A DNA stretch of 28,612 nt from GCA-2401155 sp045047085 (GCA_045047085.1 JASFYT010000099.1:1-28612); one strand, 5' to 3'; positions 1 to 7,195 are shown, counted from the stretch's first letter. Numbers and translations: made by a program. The notes: generated by a model from the sequence alone, not told the origin.

Positions 1-463
1 TGTAGTCTGACATAGAAGATTAGAATTAGTGGGAACAACTGGGAATATCCGGGAACTGGTGAAAACAGTAAGGAACACAAGGGTTTTAGGCGGGGTTAGT
101 GGGAAAATGGCCAGATCAGATTTTGACACACAATTTTTGACTTTTTGCATGATTAGCGTAGTAGCAGCAAAACAAGCCGGATTTTCAAACTGGTTTCAAA
201 TTGGCTTTGAAGAATATTCGAAGCAGCGTTGAAAGTGTTGCAGGAAAAGGCTTTCAGGGTTTGAAGGTTGTTGGTGCAGACAAGGCAATCAAGCACATCG
301 CACCGGGTGAAATCCAAAATTAACTTGGCACTCAGTTCCATCTTTGTTGTTCACGGCTCATGAATTGTGATAAATCGCATTAATACAATAGGTTACAGGA
401 ATGCGCTCTAAATTTAATTGCGAAAACAGAATGGTTTTATCTGGGAACACGATATTGACCGGA
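1..463. other. Left-end non-coding region, possible attL
   Basis: This is the gene-free stretch left of the repressor. The window opens with TGTAGTCTGACATAG; Mu-like phage ends usually begin with TG, so position 1 may be the phage terminus, but no host flank is visible to prove it. The first 110 bases carry a phased repeat array, listed separately. TTGACA (123-128) and TTGACT (137-142) look like -35 boxes but have no convincing -10 partner. Short open frames exist on both strands. A plus-strand frame ending at 321-323 has a protein-like tail but no credible start or ribosome site, so I do not call a gene. In Mu this interval holds transposase-binding sites and the repressor terminus. Confidence 0.45.
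26..110. repeat. 10-bp-phased GGGAA repeat array near the left end
   Basis: GGGAAC or close variants recur in one 10-bp register: 31 GGGAAC, 41 GGGAAT, 51 GGGAAC, 61 GAAAAC, 71 AGGAAC and 101 GGGAAA. The 10-mer TTAGTGGGAA occurs at 26-35 and again at 96-105, exactly 70 bp apart. Such helical phasing puts the motifs on one face of the DNA. By analogy with Mu, whose left end carries transposase sites L1-L3, these are candidate transposase or accessory-protein sites. That role is inferred; the spacing is seen directly. Confidence 0.5.
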
Positions 464-1225
464 TCAAACCCCAAGCAATTCATTCGTGGTCATGACGCGG
501 TGGATTGCTTTTATTGTGTTGGTTTTGAATTCGATATCGACCGGCTTGTTGTATTGGCGGGTTAAAATGCCATCGTCAGTTGGCTTGATGTACTCTTTCA
601 CAAACGAGATTACATCCGCACCATCATGGTTTTGGGTTTGAACCACGACGATATCACCTGATTTCGGAGGCCTGCCCGGATGCAGGAATATGATGTCTCC
701 CGGTGAGTACTTTGGCTGCATTGAATTCCCAGATACATATAGTGCGTAAGAGTGCTGAGCGTTTTTCAACCCTGCAGGTCTGGCAACCCAATCGATAACA
801 TCGCTTAGTATTGCCACAGAGCCAGAAATTGAACCAGCTGCTGTGCCATAAATGGGAATATCAACCGGTAACTGCTCCGGTTGATCAACTAGCTCTGGGC
901 CTGTTTCGGTTTCACTTACGGATGTAAATTCAGTACCAGACAACAAATACTTCACATCATGATCTGCCGCCTCCGCCAATTTCAACAATTCAAAAAATTT
1001 GGGCTGTGTTTTACCTGATCTATAATTATCGATTGTTGTGACCCCTACTCCCATTGCGTGAGCAGCTTTAGAACGTCCGCCCGCATAGTATGTGAGCATC
1101 GTTATTTTCTCGGCCAACTGTCGATCTTGATCATTGAGTGATTGCCAATTTGAACCATATTTTTCGATAGCATCATCCACTTCAGATATATCCAAATCCA
1201 AAATATTGGTCTTTTTCTCAATCAT
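464..1225 (-). CDS. CI/LexA-like phage repressor (XRE HTH + S24 peptidase)
   Basis: This is probably the lysogenic repressor, in the position of Mu gene c and transcribed divergently from the early operon. From an ATG at 1225 it is 253 aa. An N-terminal helix-turn-helix spans about residues 45-75 (AGGRSKAAHAMGVGVTTIDN). An S24 (LexA/UmuD) self-cleavage domain spans about 120-240, with the catalytic Ser168 in SGNSM, Lys210 in SFVKEY and an Ala130-Gly131 bond in YGTAAGS as candidate cleavage site. S24 repressors autoproteolyse when RecA filaments form, so SOS induction is inferred; Mu's own repressor is a different, ClpX-controlled type. A TTG at 1243 would add six residues but lies inside the palindrome and has a GGAG about 14 bases away, so I prefer the ATG. 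Confidence 0.88.
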   Translation of the reverse strand: MIEKKTNILDLDISEVDDAIEKYGSNWQSLNDQDRQLAEKITMLTYYAGGRSKAAHAMGVGVTTIDNYRSGKTQPKFFELLKLAEAADHDVKYLLSGTEFTSVSETETGPELVDQPEQLPVDIPIYGTAAGSISGSVAILSDVIDWVARPAGLKNAQHSYALYVSGNSMQPKYSPGDIIFLHPGRPPKSGDIVVVQTQNHDGADVISFVKEYIKPTDDGILTRQYNKPVDIEFKTNTIKAIHRVMTTNELLGV

Positions 1226-1229
1226 TATC

Positions 1230-1258
1230 TTTACAATATCCAATTAATTGGATATATC
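1230..1258 (+). promoter_or_regulatory. Predicted early rightward promoter
   Basis: TTTACA (1230-1235) is followed by a 17-bp spacer and TATATC (1253-1258), a good sigma-70-type pair with optimal spacing. It points towards ner and the early operon, giving a start near 1265 and a leader of about 65 nt. The 20-bp palindrome covers the whole spacer and three bases of the -10, so repressor bound there would block RNA polymerase. The promoter is predicted from sequence only. Confidence 0.6.
1236..1255. promoter_or_regulatory. Perfect 20-bp palindromic operator
   Basis: The half-sites ATATCCAATT and AATTGGATAT form an exact palindrome centred between 1245 and 1246. It lies between the divergent repressor gene and the early operon, inside the predicted early promoter and 11 bases upstream of the repressor ATG. 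Dyad symmetry suits a dimeric HTH repressor, and the location would allow both early repression and autoregulation. Ner is an alternative ligand. Confidence 0.65.
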
Positions 1259-1287
1259 TCCATAAATATGGACCACAGCACCCGAAG

Positions 1288-1311
1288 AAAGGCGCTCTGC
1301 AAAGCGCCTTT
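1288..1311. terminator. 9-bp GC-rich hairpin in the early leader
   Basis: AAAGGCGCT (1288-1296) pairs perfectly with AGCGCCTTT (1303-1311) around a 6-base loop. The arms end in short A and T runs, so in either direction it resembles a weak intrinsic terminator. It lies between the early promoter and ner, where it could attenuate early transcription or insulate the repressor side. The trailing U run is only three bases, so termination is uncertain. Confidence 0.45.
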
Positions 1312-1331
1312 ATCCGAAACGGAAACGACCA

Positions 1332-1649
1332 ATGATACCAAAGCGCGTCAAAGTTCTCATTCGAAAAGCACAGACCATCAAAAGTAGTCTGGCAGAGAAC
1401 GGATTTACACTCTTAGGCGTTGATCGCCATTACAAACTGCCAAAAGGCACAGCCGGAGACACACTCCGAAATCCCAATCAGCGCGGGGAAAAAGCAATTG
1501 CTAGTGCGCTTGGCGTGAAACCACAAACATTGTGGCCTTCACGATATAACGCGAAATCTGGCAAACGGCTTTCGCCTCAACCTTCCCAAAATTATGACCG
1601 ACCGCCGACGATTCGGCAACGTCGAAAATTGGCAGGGGCGCGGACATGA
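1332..1649 (+). CDS. ner: Ner-like DNA-binding regulator
   Basis: This 105-aa protein belongs to the Ner/Nlp (SfsB) family of lambda-repressor-like HTH proteins. In Mu, Ner represses the early and repressor promoters to time lytic growth. The HTH spans about residues 20-75: a family-typical core with GVDRHYKLPKGTAGDTLRNP, then GEKAIASALGVKPQTLWPSRY. The Lys/Arg-rich tail after residue 80 is longer than in Mu Ner (75 aa). It is the first gene of the early operon, as in Mu, and its stop overlaps the next start (ATGA). No strong Shine-Dalgarno precedes the ATG, so expression may be modest. The family assignment is firm; target sites are unknown. Confidence 0.85.
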   Translation: MIPKRVKVLIRKAQTIKSSLAENGFTLLGVDRHYKLPKGTAGDTLRNPNQRGEKAIASALGVKPQTLWPSRYNAKSGKRLSPQPSQNYDRPPTIRQRRKLAGART

Positions 1650-1783
1650 AACATGTCCATGGCTTTCAGTCTCCCAGACAGGTTCGCCTCACCACAGAAG
1701 AGCGCATTTTTATTCTTGGATCAGTCTCGGCAATTGTTATCGCGAACATCTTTATTTTCATCATCGTATGTATTGGAGTTTAA
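1646..1783 (+). CDS. Small single-pass membrane protein (45 aa)
   Basis: This short gene starts at an ATG overlapping the ner stop (ATGA) and ends 3 bases before the next start. The first 20 residues are polar (MKHVHGFQSP, then RQVRLTTEER). They are followed by one strongly hydrophobic segment of about 25 residues (IFILGSVSAIVIANIFIFII and VCIGV) that forms the C-terminus. The topology predicts a single helix with the basic N-terminus in the cytoplasm. Tight coupling in the operon supports it being real. I do not recognise a family. A role in superinfection exclusion or host membrane modification is possible but only a guess. Confidence 0.6.
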   Translation: MKHVHGFQSPRQVRLTTEERIFILGSVSAIVIANIFIFIIVCIGV

Positions 1784-1786
1784 CCG

Positions 1787-2212
1787 ATGGAGAACTATCA
1801 ATTATTTCTCAAACTGTCAGATCAGCTGAAAAGCCTATCCACGGGAAATCTGCCTGTTGATAACGTACCAACACTGAAAGTATCAGCGGATTTTCAGACC
1901 ACATATGAAGCCAGTGTTAGCGGCGTTCAAAGTGGCTTCAAGCACCTTTCGAAAGAGAATATAGCCTACCCGCCGCATTGTTGGCTGGACGCGGCTCTTG
2001 CCCGTCAAATAGCCATCCACATCATGATTGAAAAATTTGATATCCCGCGCAGACAGATTGCACGGGAATTGGAGCGTAACCGCGCCACAATCTTGAACGC
2101 AATGCGGACTGTAGATGAGCGCATGCTTAACCCTGAATTTGCCGATAGTTACGAGACCATGTCGGAGGCTGCTGTGCAATCACTGTTTGATTTGGTGGAG
2201 AGCAAGAAATGA
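1787..2212 (+). CDS. DnaA domain IV-like HTH protein
   Basis: A 141-aa protein whose residues about 68-112 resemble the C-terminal DNA-binding domain of DnaA. The segment ALARQIAIHIMIEKF, then IPRRQIARELERNRATILNA and MRTVDERM, follows the DnaA pattern ARQIAMYLAR...IGxxFGxRDHSTVxHAxxxI. There is no AAA+ ATPase part, so it cannot be an initiator by itself. The N-terminal 60 residues are unassigned. A GGAG ribosome site (1775-1778) sits 8 bases before the ATG. Standalone DnaA-C-like proteins are known in alphaproteobacterial phages and as regulators. In this early operon it could bind DnaA-box-like sites or compete with host DnaA; both ideas are inference. Confidence 0.65.
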   Translation: MENYQLFLKLSDQLKSLSTGNLPVDNVPTLKVSADFQTTYEASVSGVQSGFKHLSKENIAYPPHCWLDAALARQIAIHIMIEKFDIPRRQIARELERNRATILNAMRTVDERMLNPEFADSYETMSEAAVQSLFDLVESKK

Positions 2213-2529
2213 GCAACTGCACAGGTTCTTATCGCATTACCGAAAAAGCGCTATGGGCAGCGTTTGACGCCCTACCCCAATCAGTAAGGGAAAGGTTATC
2301 TCATTGCTCACAAGATTGGGTACCTGCATCCATTGCGAAGCGCTGGAAAACTGGAAGGATTACAAGCAAATCTCTTATTGAAATAATCGATAAATGGGAA
2401 AAAGAGGAAAAAGAAGAGCATTTCATACGCCTTAATCGGGCTGGTGAGACTGGGATGAAATACGAGACCCGCCTGACCAAAAAGCACCGCGCAAAGTTTG
2501 CTCCTGACAACATGGGAGCTTTAGCATGA
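2209..2529 (+). CDS. Hypothetical protein, possibly DUF6525-like
   Basis: A 106-aa hydrophilic protein starting in an ATGA overlap with the previous stop and ending in an ATGA overlap with the ParB-like gene. The N-terminal part (WAAFDALPQSVRERLSHC, then WVPASIAKRWKTGRI) recalls small alphaproteobacterial DUF6525-type proteins with a DxLPxxVRxxL motif. I recognise this only weakly. The middle is a charged helix (DKWEKEEKEEHF) and the tail is basic. Function is unknown; its place suggests a role in early regulation or replication. Confidence 0.6.
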   Translation: MSNCTGSYRITEKALWAAFDALPQSVRERLSHCSQDWVPASIAKRWKTGRITSKSLIEIIDKWEKEEKEEHFIRLNRAGETGMKYETRLTKKHRAKFAPDNMGALA

Positions 2530-3422
2530 GTGACATCAAATCAATTGCCCTGATCGATATTCACATTCCAAAGGATCGCTTACGGAAGGTCAAACCTGAA
2601 TTCGTATCACTGTTTGCATTGATGTTGAAAAAGGGTCGCAAGTTAAATCCAATCAAGGTGCGCATAACCCCAAACGGCGAATGCAAATATACGCTGGTTG
2701 CTGGCCTTCACAGATATGAAGGCCATCAGGAAGCTGGCCTTGAAGAAGCCTTAGCAATTGTCACAAAAGCAGACAAACAGCAGGCTCTTGAAGAGGAAAT
2801 CGAAGAGAACCTATTTCGCAACGAATTGACTGCCTTGGAGCGCATAGATGCGGTTGCTGAATATCGCAATATTTTTGAAGAACGGTTCGGCAAAGTAAAA
2901 CCATCAGGCGGGGATCGCCGCAGTGTGGAGTTTCAAAAGTGCCAAGATGGCACCTTTGAAATGGATGGCCAGAAAGTTAACCTTCTTGGGCTGGTAGAAG
3001 ATAGCCAACAGGGTAATTTTTACGGTCTGGTTACAGAACGCCTTAATCTATCAGTGCGGACAGCCAAACGACAATGCGCCATTGCGAAGCGGCTTGATAA
3101 AAGCCTGCATGATGCCCTTGTCGGTTCCAGTGCCGAAGACAACCAATCACAAATTGAACGCCTGTCAAAAGCAACGCCGGTCAATCAAAGAAAACTAGCA
3201 AAGCTGATCGTTGAAAAGACGAATGGTGATGTGAATACTGCCGAGGCAATTTTATTCACTCCGCCCAAAACCGACAATAAGCAAAAGCACCAAAATGCGG
3301 TGTTCAACAATATTGGAGCATTGGCTAAAAAGGACCGTCGACACACCCTGCAGGTGCTTTTCCAAAGTTATGGAGCAGATGTCGAGTGGGCGTTGAAAAA
3401 CCCGTTAGAGGCCAAAAAATGA
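2526..3422 (+). CDS. ParB-like N-terminal domain protein
   Basis: A 298-aa protein with a ParB/Srx-type N-terminal domain. The conserved box lies at about residues 58-72 (VAGLHRYEGHQEAGL) and the second motif at about 94-106 (ENLFRNELTALER). A central helical region (about 165-200, LVTERLNLSVRTAKRQCAIA) resembles the HTH that follows the ParB domain. In partition ParBs the first domain binds CTP and the HTH binds parS; whether this protein does either is unknown. No ParA partner is present. ParB-like genes upstream of the transposase are common in Mu-like phages of alphaproteobacteria. GGAG (2518-2521) precedes the ATG, and both ends overlap neighbours by 4 bases. Confidence 0.8.
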   Translation: MSDIKSIALIDIHIPKDRLRKVKPEFVSLFALMLKKGRKLNPIKVRITPNGECKYTLVAGLHRYEGHQEAGLEEALAIVTKADKQQALEEEIEENLFRNELTALERIDAVAEYRNIFEERFGKVKPSGGDRRSVEFQKCQDGTFEMDGQKVNLLGLVEDSQQGNFYGLVTERLNLSVRTAKRQCAIAKRLDKSLHDALVGSSAEDNQSQIERLSKATPVNQRKLAKLIVEKTNGDVNTAEAILFTPPKTDNKQKHQNAVFNNIGALAKKDRRHTLQVLFQSYGADVEWALKNPLEAKK

Positions 3423-3676
3423 GCCTTTGCCCTTTCCCAAAATGCACGAATGAGCTGACAGGCAAGCATGCAGTGCTTTGTGCTGATCATCATTTGGCAA
3501 TGGTTGAGGGCGAAGGCAGATTTCTAGTCCGCATGAAAATCAAGGCATGCAGACAACCAAACGAGGAATACCGCGAGCATCTGGAAGATCAGCTCGTTGG
3601 GTACACAAATGCGGCGATTAACCGAGCCATTGAGGCCAATCCTAACTTACAAAATCAGGAGACTAATCGTGTCTAG
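3419..3676 (+). CDS. Small Cys/His-containing hypothetical protein
   Basis: An 85-aa protein. The ATG at 3419 overlaps the ParB-like stop (ATGA) and is preferred over an in-frame ATG at 3386 that would run deep into the upstream gene. The N-terminus has CPFPKC and then CADHH, a spacing that could bind one zinc ion. The C-terminal half is a helical, mixed-charge segment without recognisable motifs. Function is not recognised; the operon position suggests an early accessory role. Confidence 0.6.
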   Translation: MSLCPFPKCTNELTGKHAVLCADHHLAMVEGEGRFLVRMKIKACRQPNEEYREHLEDQLVGYTNAAINRAIEANPNLQNQETNRV

Positions 3677-4133
3677 TAATATCTCCACACCATTTCAAAA
3701 AGACCTATTTACCAAACCCGTTTTCGAAACCAGAGAACCTGTTCAAAAACTTGATCTGGATCGTTTCAGAAGCCGCATTAAACGCGGCATGGCTGCCGCC
3801 CTATCAGAAATTTCATTACCTCGCGCAGACGTGGTGAAGGTCATTAGTGCAATGCCCGGTGTCGGCAACATGTCGAAAGCAATGCTGGACGCTTACACGT
3901 CCGAAGCAAAGTCTCACGACATTTCATTGGTTCGGTTTAAAGCACTGATCCGTGCAACCGGCGCAATTCAATTATGGGATCAGGCCGTGAGTGATGAAGG
4001 TTTGATCATTCTTCAAGGCGATGAAGCCCGACTGGCTGAAATTGCCAGACTTCAACAGGAACAAAAACTAATCGGCAATCAGCTGCGTGTATTGCGCTCG
4101 GTTCCGGTCGTTATAAAGCCAAGGACCGCATGA
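3669..4133 (+). CDS. Hypothetical protein upstream of transposase
   Basis: A 154-aa protein from a GTG start at 3669 with an ideal AGGAG (3657-3661) 7 bases upstream. An in-frame start at 3597 would lack this site. The product is helical and charged. Its core (MPGVGNMSKAMLDAYTSEA, then ISLVRFKALIRATG) looks like a small helical DNA-binding or adaptor fold, and a C-terminal stretch of about 30 residues (EIARLQQEQKLIGNQLRVLR) is coiled-coil-like. Proteins of this type often precede transposase A in alphaproteobacterial Mu-like phages, and a supporting role in transposition is plausible. No named family is recognised with confidence. Confidence 0.6.
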   Translation: MSSNISTPFQKDLFTKPVFETREPVQKLDLDRFRSRIKRGMAAALSEISLPRADVVKVISAMPGVGNMSKAMLDAYTSEAKSHDISLVRFKALIRATGAIQLWDQAVSDEGLIILQGDEARLAEIARLQQEQKLIGNQLRVLRSVPVVIKPRTA

Positions 4134-4134
4134 A

Positions 4135-6045
4135 TTGACAGACTTTTACAGCCTTGACCAAATTCTAGAAGTTAATCGCGGCGAACTGCCAGCGAGCAAG
4201 CGCGGATTGAACCTGAAAGCCAAGCGTGAAGGTTGGAGCTTGCAGGTTGGTAAGTCTGAAAAAGCATCTCGGCGCGGCGGTGGGTTGCTTTATCACGTCT
4301 CCCTGCTGCCGGGACCAGTACAGGCGCGTTTGTCACTGGCAGCCATGCCAGAGCAGCTGGAACAGAACGAAGAGCGTCAGGCGGCTTGGCTGCGGTTTGA
4401 AGGACTTTCGAAAGCGCAAAAAACACGCTGTGAAGCTCGTTTGAACCTGTTGCACCAAATCGAAAAATTTAAATGCAGCGGCATGAGTGAGACAACCGCA
4501 GCCCGACTGGTCGCCAACACTGAAAGTGTATCGGTGGCCAGTCTCTTCAACTGGAAAGCAAAACTTGCTGGTTTTGATCGTTCTGATTGGCTGGCGGCAC
4601 TGGCACCGCAAGCCAAAAAGAAGTTGCAGCGGGTTGATTGCCACTCGGAAGCTTACAAGGCTTTGACCAGTGATTTTTTACGACCAGAAATGCCGACCTT
4701 TTCTAGTTGCTACCGGCGCATGGTGAGAGCTGCAAACAATAAAGGTTGGGAGCCAATCCCGACTGAACGATCATTGCGCCGCCATATTGATCAGGACGTA
4801 ACACGCGACGTGCAGAAACTTGCACGTTTGGGCCGCGAGCGCACGAAATCACTTTATCCAGCGCAGCAACGCGACCGCTCACACTTCCACGCCATGCAGG
4901 CAGTGAATATGGATGGTCACAAATTCGATGTGTTTGTTAAGATGCCCGATAGCCGAATTATCCGGCCCTGCCTTGTGGGCATTCAGGATTTATATTCCGG
5001 TAAGATCGTTGCTTGGAGACTGGCAGAAAACGAGAACAAGGAAACCGTGCGTCTGGTTATTGGCGACATGGTGGAAGCCTTCGGCATTCCTGAAAAGATG
5101 TTTCTCGATAATGGCCGAGCCTTTGCATCAAAGTGGATTACGGGCGGGGCAAAAACCCGCTTCCGCTTCAAAATACGCGAAGAAGAGCCGCAAGGGTTGC
5201 TCACCACGTTGGGCGTTGAAACGGTTTGGACAACGCCATATTCTGGCCAGTCAAAACCGATTGAACGAGCATGGCGTGATCTGGCTGACACGATTTCTCG
5301 CCATCCAGCATGTGCTGGCGCATGGACCGGAAACACCATAGACGCAAAGCCGGAAAACTACGGCAATGCAGCCATTCCTTATGCCGACTTCGTGGCGCTA
5401 ATTGAACAGGAAATTCCAGAGCATAACGCACGAACGGGCCGTAAGGCCACTGCAGTAAGAGGCCGCAGTTTCGATCAGGCATTTGATGAAAGTTTGGCGC
5501 TGGACACTACTATTGTGGCTTGGCCAACCAAGGCCCAAAAATCACTTTGGCTTTTGGCAGCAGAACAAATTCGCGCCCAACGTGGCAATGGCGAAATCCA
5601 CTTTTTCGAAAATCGATATTGGAGCCCTGCCCTAACCGGCTTTGCTGGCAAGAAAGTGACAGTGCGATTTGACCCCGATCATTTGCGCGATGGCGTGAAG
5701 GTTTACGACCTCAACGATCAACTGATCTGTGAGGCTGAATGCTTTGTGGCAGCAGGATTTGATGATGTGGATGCCGCTCGCGTCCACAATAGCAAGCGCA
5801 AGGCGTTTGAGAAGGCTCTACGCGATGGCAAGCGCCTAGCACAGGAAATGAGCGCGGACGAACTAACACGGCTCTACAGCAGCGACGATACACCCACCAC
5901 ACCACAGCCAGCAAAACCAACAAAGGTCACGCGCATTGCAGGGGCGAATGCGCTTGCCGCAAAGCAGGCCGAACCCGAATGGGACGAGGAAGCCGAAGAA
6001 GGATTTTCGAAGGGGCTACGGCTGGTTGCCGACAATGAATTCTAA
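4135..6045 (+). CDS. muA: MuA-like DDE transposase
   Basis: The 636-aa transposase cuts and joins phage ends for integration and replicative transposition. It has an N-terminal Mu-type DNA-binding domain (about 1-70), a central helical HTH part (about 100-240), an rve/DDE catalytic core (about 250-400) and the Mu C-terminal beta-barrel and tail (about 460-636). The catalytic triad reads Asp260 (VNMDGHKFD), Asp325 (MFLDNGRAF) and Glu377 (GQSKPIERAW). Spacing of 65 and 52 residues is close to MuA (D269, D336, E392). The start is TTG with AAGGA (4121-4125) 9 bases upstream; the only nearby ATG (4130) terminates after two codons. A weak TTG start may hold transposase levels down. Confidence 0.96.
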   Translation: MTDFYSLDQILEVNRGELPASKRGLNLKAKREGWSLQVGKSEKASRRGGGLLYHVSLLPGPVQARLSLAAMPEQLEQNEERQAAWLRFEGLSKAQKTRCEARLNLLHQIEKFKCSGMSETTAARLVANTESVSVASLFNWKAKLAGFDRSDWLAALAPQAKKKLQRVDCHSEAYKALTSDFLRPEMPTFSSCYRRMVRAANNKGWEPIPTERSLRRHIDQDVTRDVQKLARLGRERTKSLYPAQQRDRSHFHAMQAVNMDGHKFDVFVKMPDSRIIRPCLVGIQDLYSGKIVAWRLAENENKETVRLVIGDMVEAFGIPEKMFLDNGRAFASKWITGGAKTRFRFKIREEEPQGLLTTLGVETVWTTPYSGQSKPIERAWRDLADTISRHPACAGAWTGNTIDAKPENYGNAAIPYADFVALIEQEIPEHNARTGRKATAVRGRSFDQAFDESLALDTTIVAWPTKAQKSLWLLAAEQIRAQRGNGEIHFFENRYWSPALTGFAGKKVTVRFDPDHLRDGVKVYDLNDQLICEAECFVAAGFDDVDAARVHNSKRKAFEKALRDGKRLAQEMSADELTRLYSSDDTPTTPQPAKPTKVTRIAGANALAAKQAEPEWDEEAEEGFSKGLRLVADNEF

Positions 6046-6096
6046 TTCCTAACGAACAGGATGAACACCGCCCTTTGTATTGAGTAGCAGGCGGAC

Positions 6097-6130
6097 AAAA
6101 AAACGGCCAGAGCAAAAATGCAACTGGCCG
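6097..6130 (-). terminator. Leftward intrinsic terminator between A and B
   Basis: CGGCCAG (6104-6110) pairs with CTGGCCG (6124-6130) around a 13-base loop. Read on the minus strand the stem is followed at once by seven Ts (complement of the A run 6097-6103), the classical rho-independent layout. In the plus direction there is no U run, so A-to-B transcription should pass. It would stop leftward, antisense transcripts before they enter the 3' end of A. Confidence 0.55.
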
Positions 6131-6157
6131 AATAAAGTAAGCAAAGGGACTATTAGC

Positions 6158-7195
6158 ATGAATGCAGACATAAGGACAAGTTGGGATATTCCAACAGATT
6201 TCGCGGACCAATTCAAAACCAATAATGGCAAAAACCCGGAGCAGGAAGGCCGAGGTGAAGCGGAACTGACCAGAGCTATGGATTTGGTGCGCAAGGTTGC
6301 TGATATTGGCAACCGAGAACGGTGGACCAAATCTCACGTGGCCGATTTAACGGGCATGCCGATTGGTACATTTAGCCAATGGGTATCCGGCAAATATCCG
6401 GGCCGGTACGACAAACAAAACGACAAGGCTGAAAACTGGCTTGACGGGTTAGCGAATACTCAAGCAATTGAACTGGCTATTCCAACCTCCCCGAAATTCA
6501 TTCAGACAAAAGCTGCAGGCGAAATCTTTGCCGCAATGTCTTCTGCGCAAATCCTCCCATCCATCAGCTTGATTACGATGGATGCAGGTATGGGCAAAAC
6601 CATGGCAGCAGAAAACTACATTGAAACCCATGCAAATTGTTGGCTTGTAACCATTAGCCCCAGCACAAGAACCATTCATGGCATGCTGCTGGAAATTGCA
6701 AGATCAGTAAATGTTCAGCAACTAAACGCAGGTCAACTGGTTGACGGTATTGGGCGTCGAGTACGGAAACAAAGTGCGCCTACTCTCTTAATTGTCGATG
6801 AGGCACAAAACCTGATTGATGATGCAATTAATCAGCTTCGCCATTTTTGCGATGTCTACAAATGCGGCATCGCATTACTTGGAAATGACGAAAGCTATAC
6901 GCGGTTCTCTGCGTGGGGTGCATCGGGCAAATATGGCCAGTTGAAACGCCGAATTTTCAAACGTGTAACCCAAAGAATTCCGCACAATTCGGACTTGGCT
7001 GCACTCATCGCAGCATGGGGCATTAGCGACGAAAAAATGGTCAATTTCCTGATGGCAATCGGAAAGAAAGCCGGTGCCATGGGGCAGATCGATATGACTG
7101 TGAAACTGGCCAAATTTATGGCCATGGGAAATGACAGGGAACTGGGACTGAAAGACCTTCAAGCTGCATGGAAAAACCGCGATGTGGAGGTTTGA
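6158..7195 (+). CDS. muB: MuB-like AAA+ ATPase, target-DNA activator
   Basis: A 345-aa AAA+ ATPase that, by analogy to MuB, polymerises on target DNA, delivers it to transposase and mediates target immunity. An N-terminal HTH region (about 55-80, WTKSHVADLTGMPIGTFSQW) matches the MuB DNA-binding domain. Walker A is at 142-149 (DAGMGKTM, Lys147), Walker B at 210-215 (LLIVDE, Asp214-Glu215), and a sensor-1-like Asn sits in LLGNDE. The start ATG 6158 has AAAGGG 9 bases upstream; an upstream in-frame extension to 6080 lacks this and includes the intergenic hairpin. It follows A directly, as in Mu. Confidence 0.94.
   Translation: MNADIRTSWDIPTDFADQFKTNNGKNPEQEGRGEAELTRAMDLVRKVADIGNRERWTKSHVADLTGMPIGTFSQWVSGKYPGRYDKQNDKAENWLDGLANTQAIELAIPTSPKFIQTKAAGEIFAAMSSAQILPSISLITMDAGMGKTMAAENYIETHANCWLVTISPSTRTIHGMLLEIARSVNVQQLNAGQLVDGIGRRVRKQSAPTLLIVDEAQNLIDDAINQLRHFCDVYKCGIALLGNDESYTRFSAWGASGKYGQLKRRIFKRVTQRIPHNSDLAALIAAWGISDEKMVNFLMAIGKKAGAMGQIDMTVKLAKFMAMGNDRELGLKDLQAAWKNRDVEV

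Noticed and set aside
153..341. Minus-strand 62-codon open frame at the left end
   Set aside because: Weak ribosome site, Cys/Leu-rich unlikely composition and no support; the opposite strand in the same place looks more protein-like but has no start.
1594..1860. Plus-strand open frame overlapping ner and the DnaA-like gene
   Set aside because: Composition is unlike a protein, and the 45-aa membrane gene (1646-1783) in another frame has perfect operon overlaps.
4172..5482. Several minus-strand frames within the transposase gene
   Set aside because: They are shadows of a strongly coding plus-strand gene with intact catalytic motifs.
6080..6157. Upstream extension of the B ATPase
   Set aside because: No ribosome site, crosses the intergenic hairpin, and family N-termini agree with ATG 6158.
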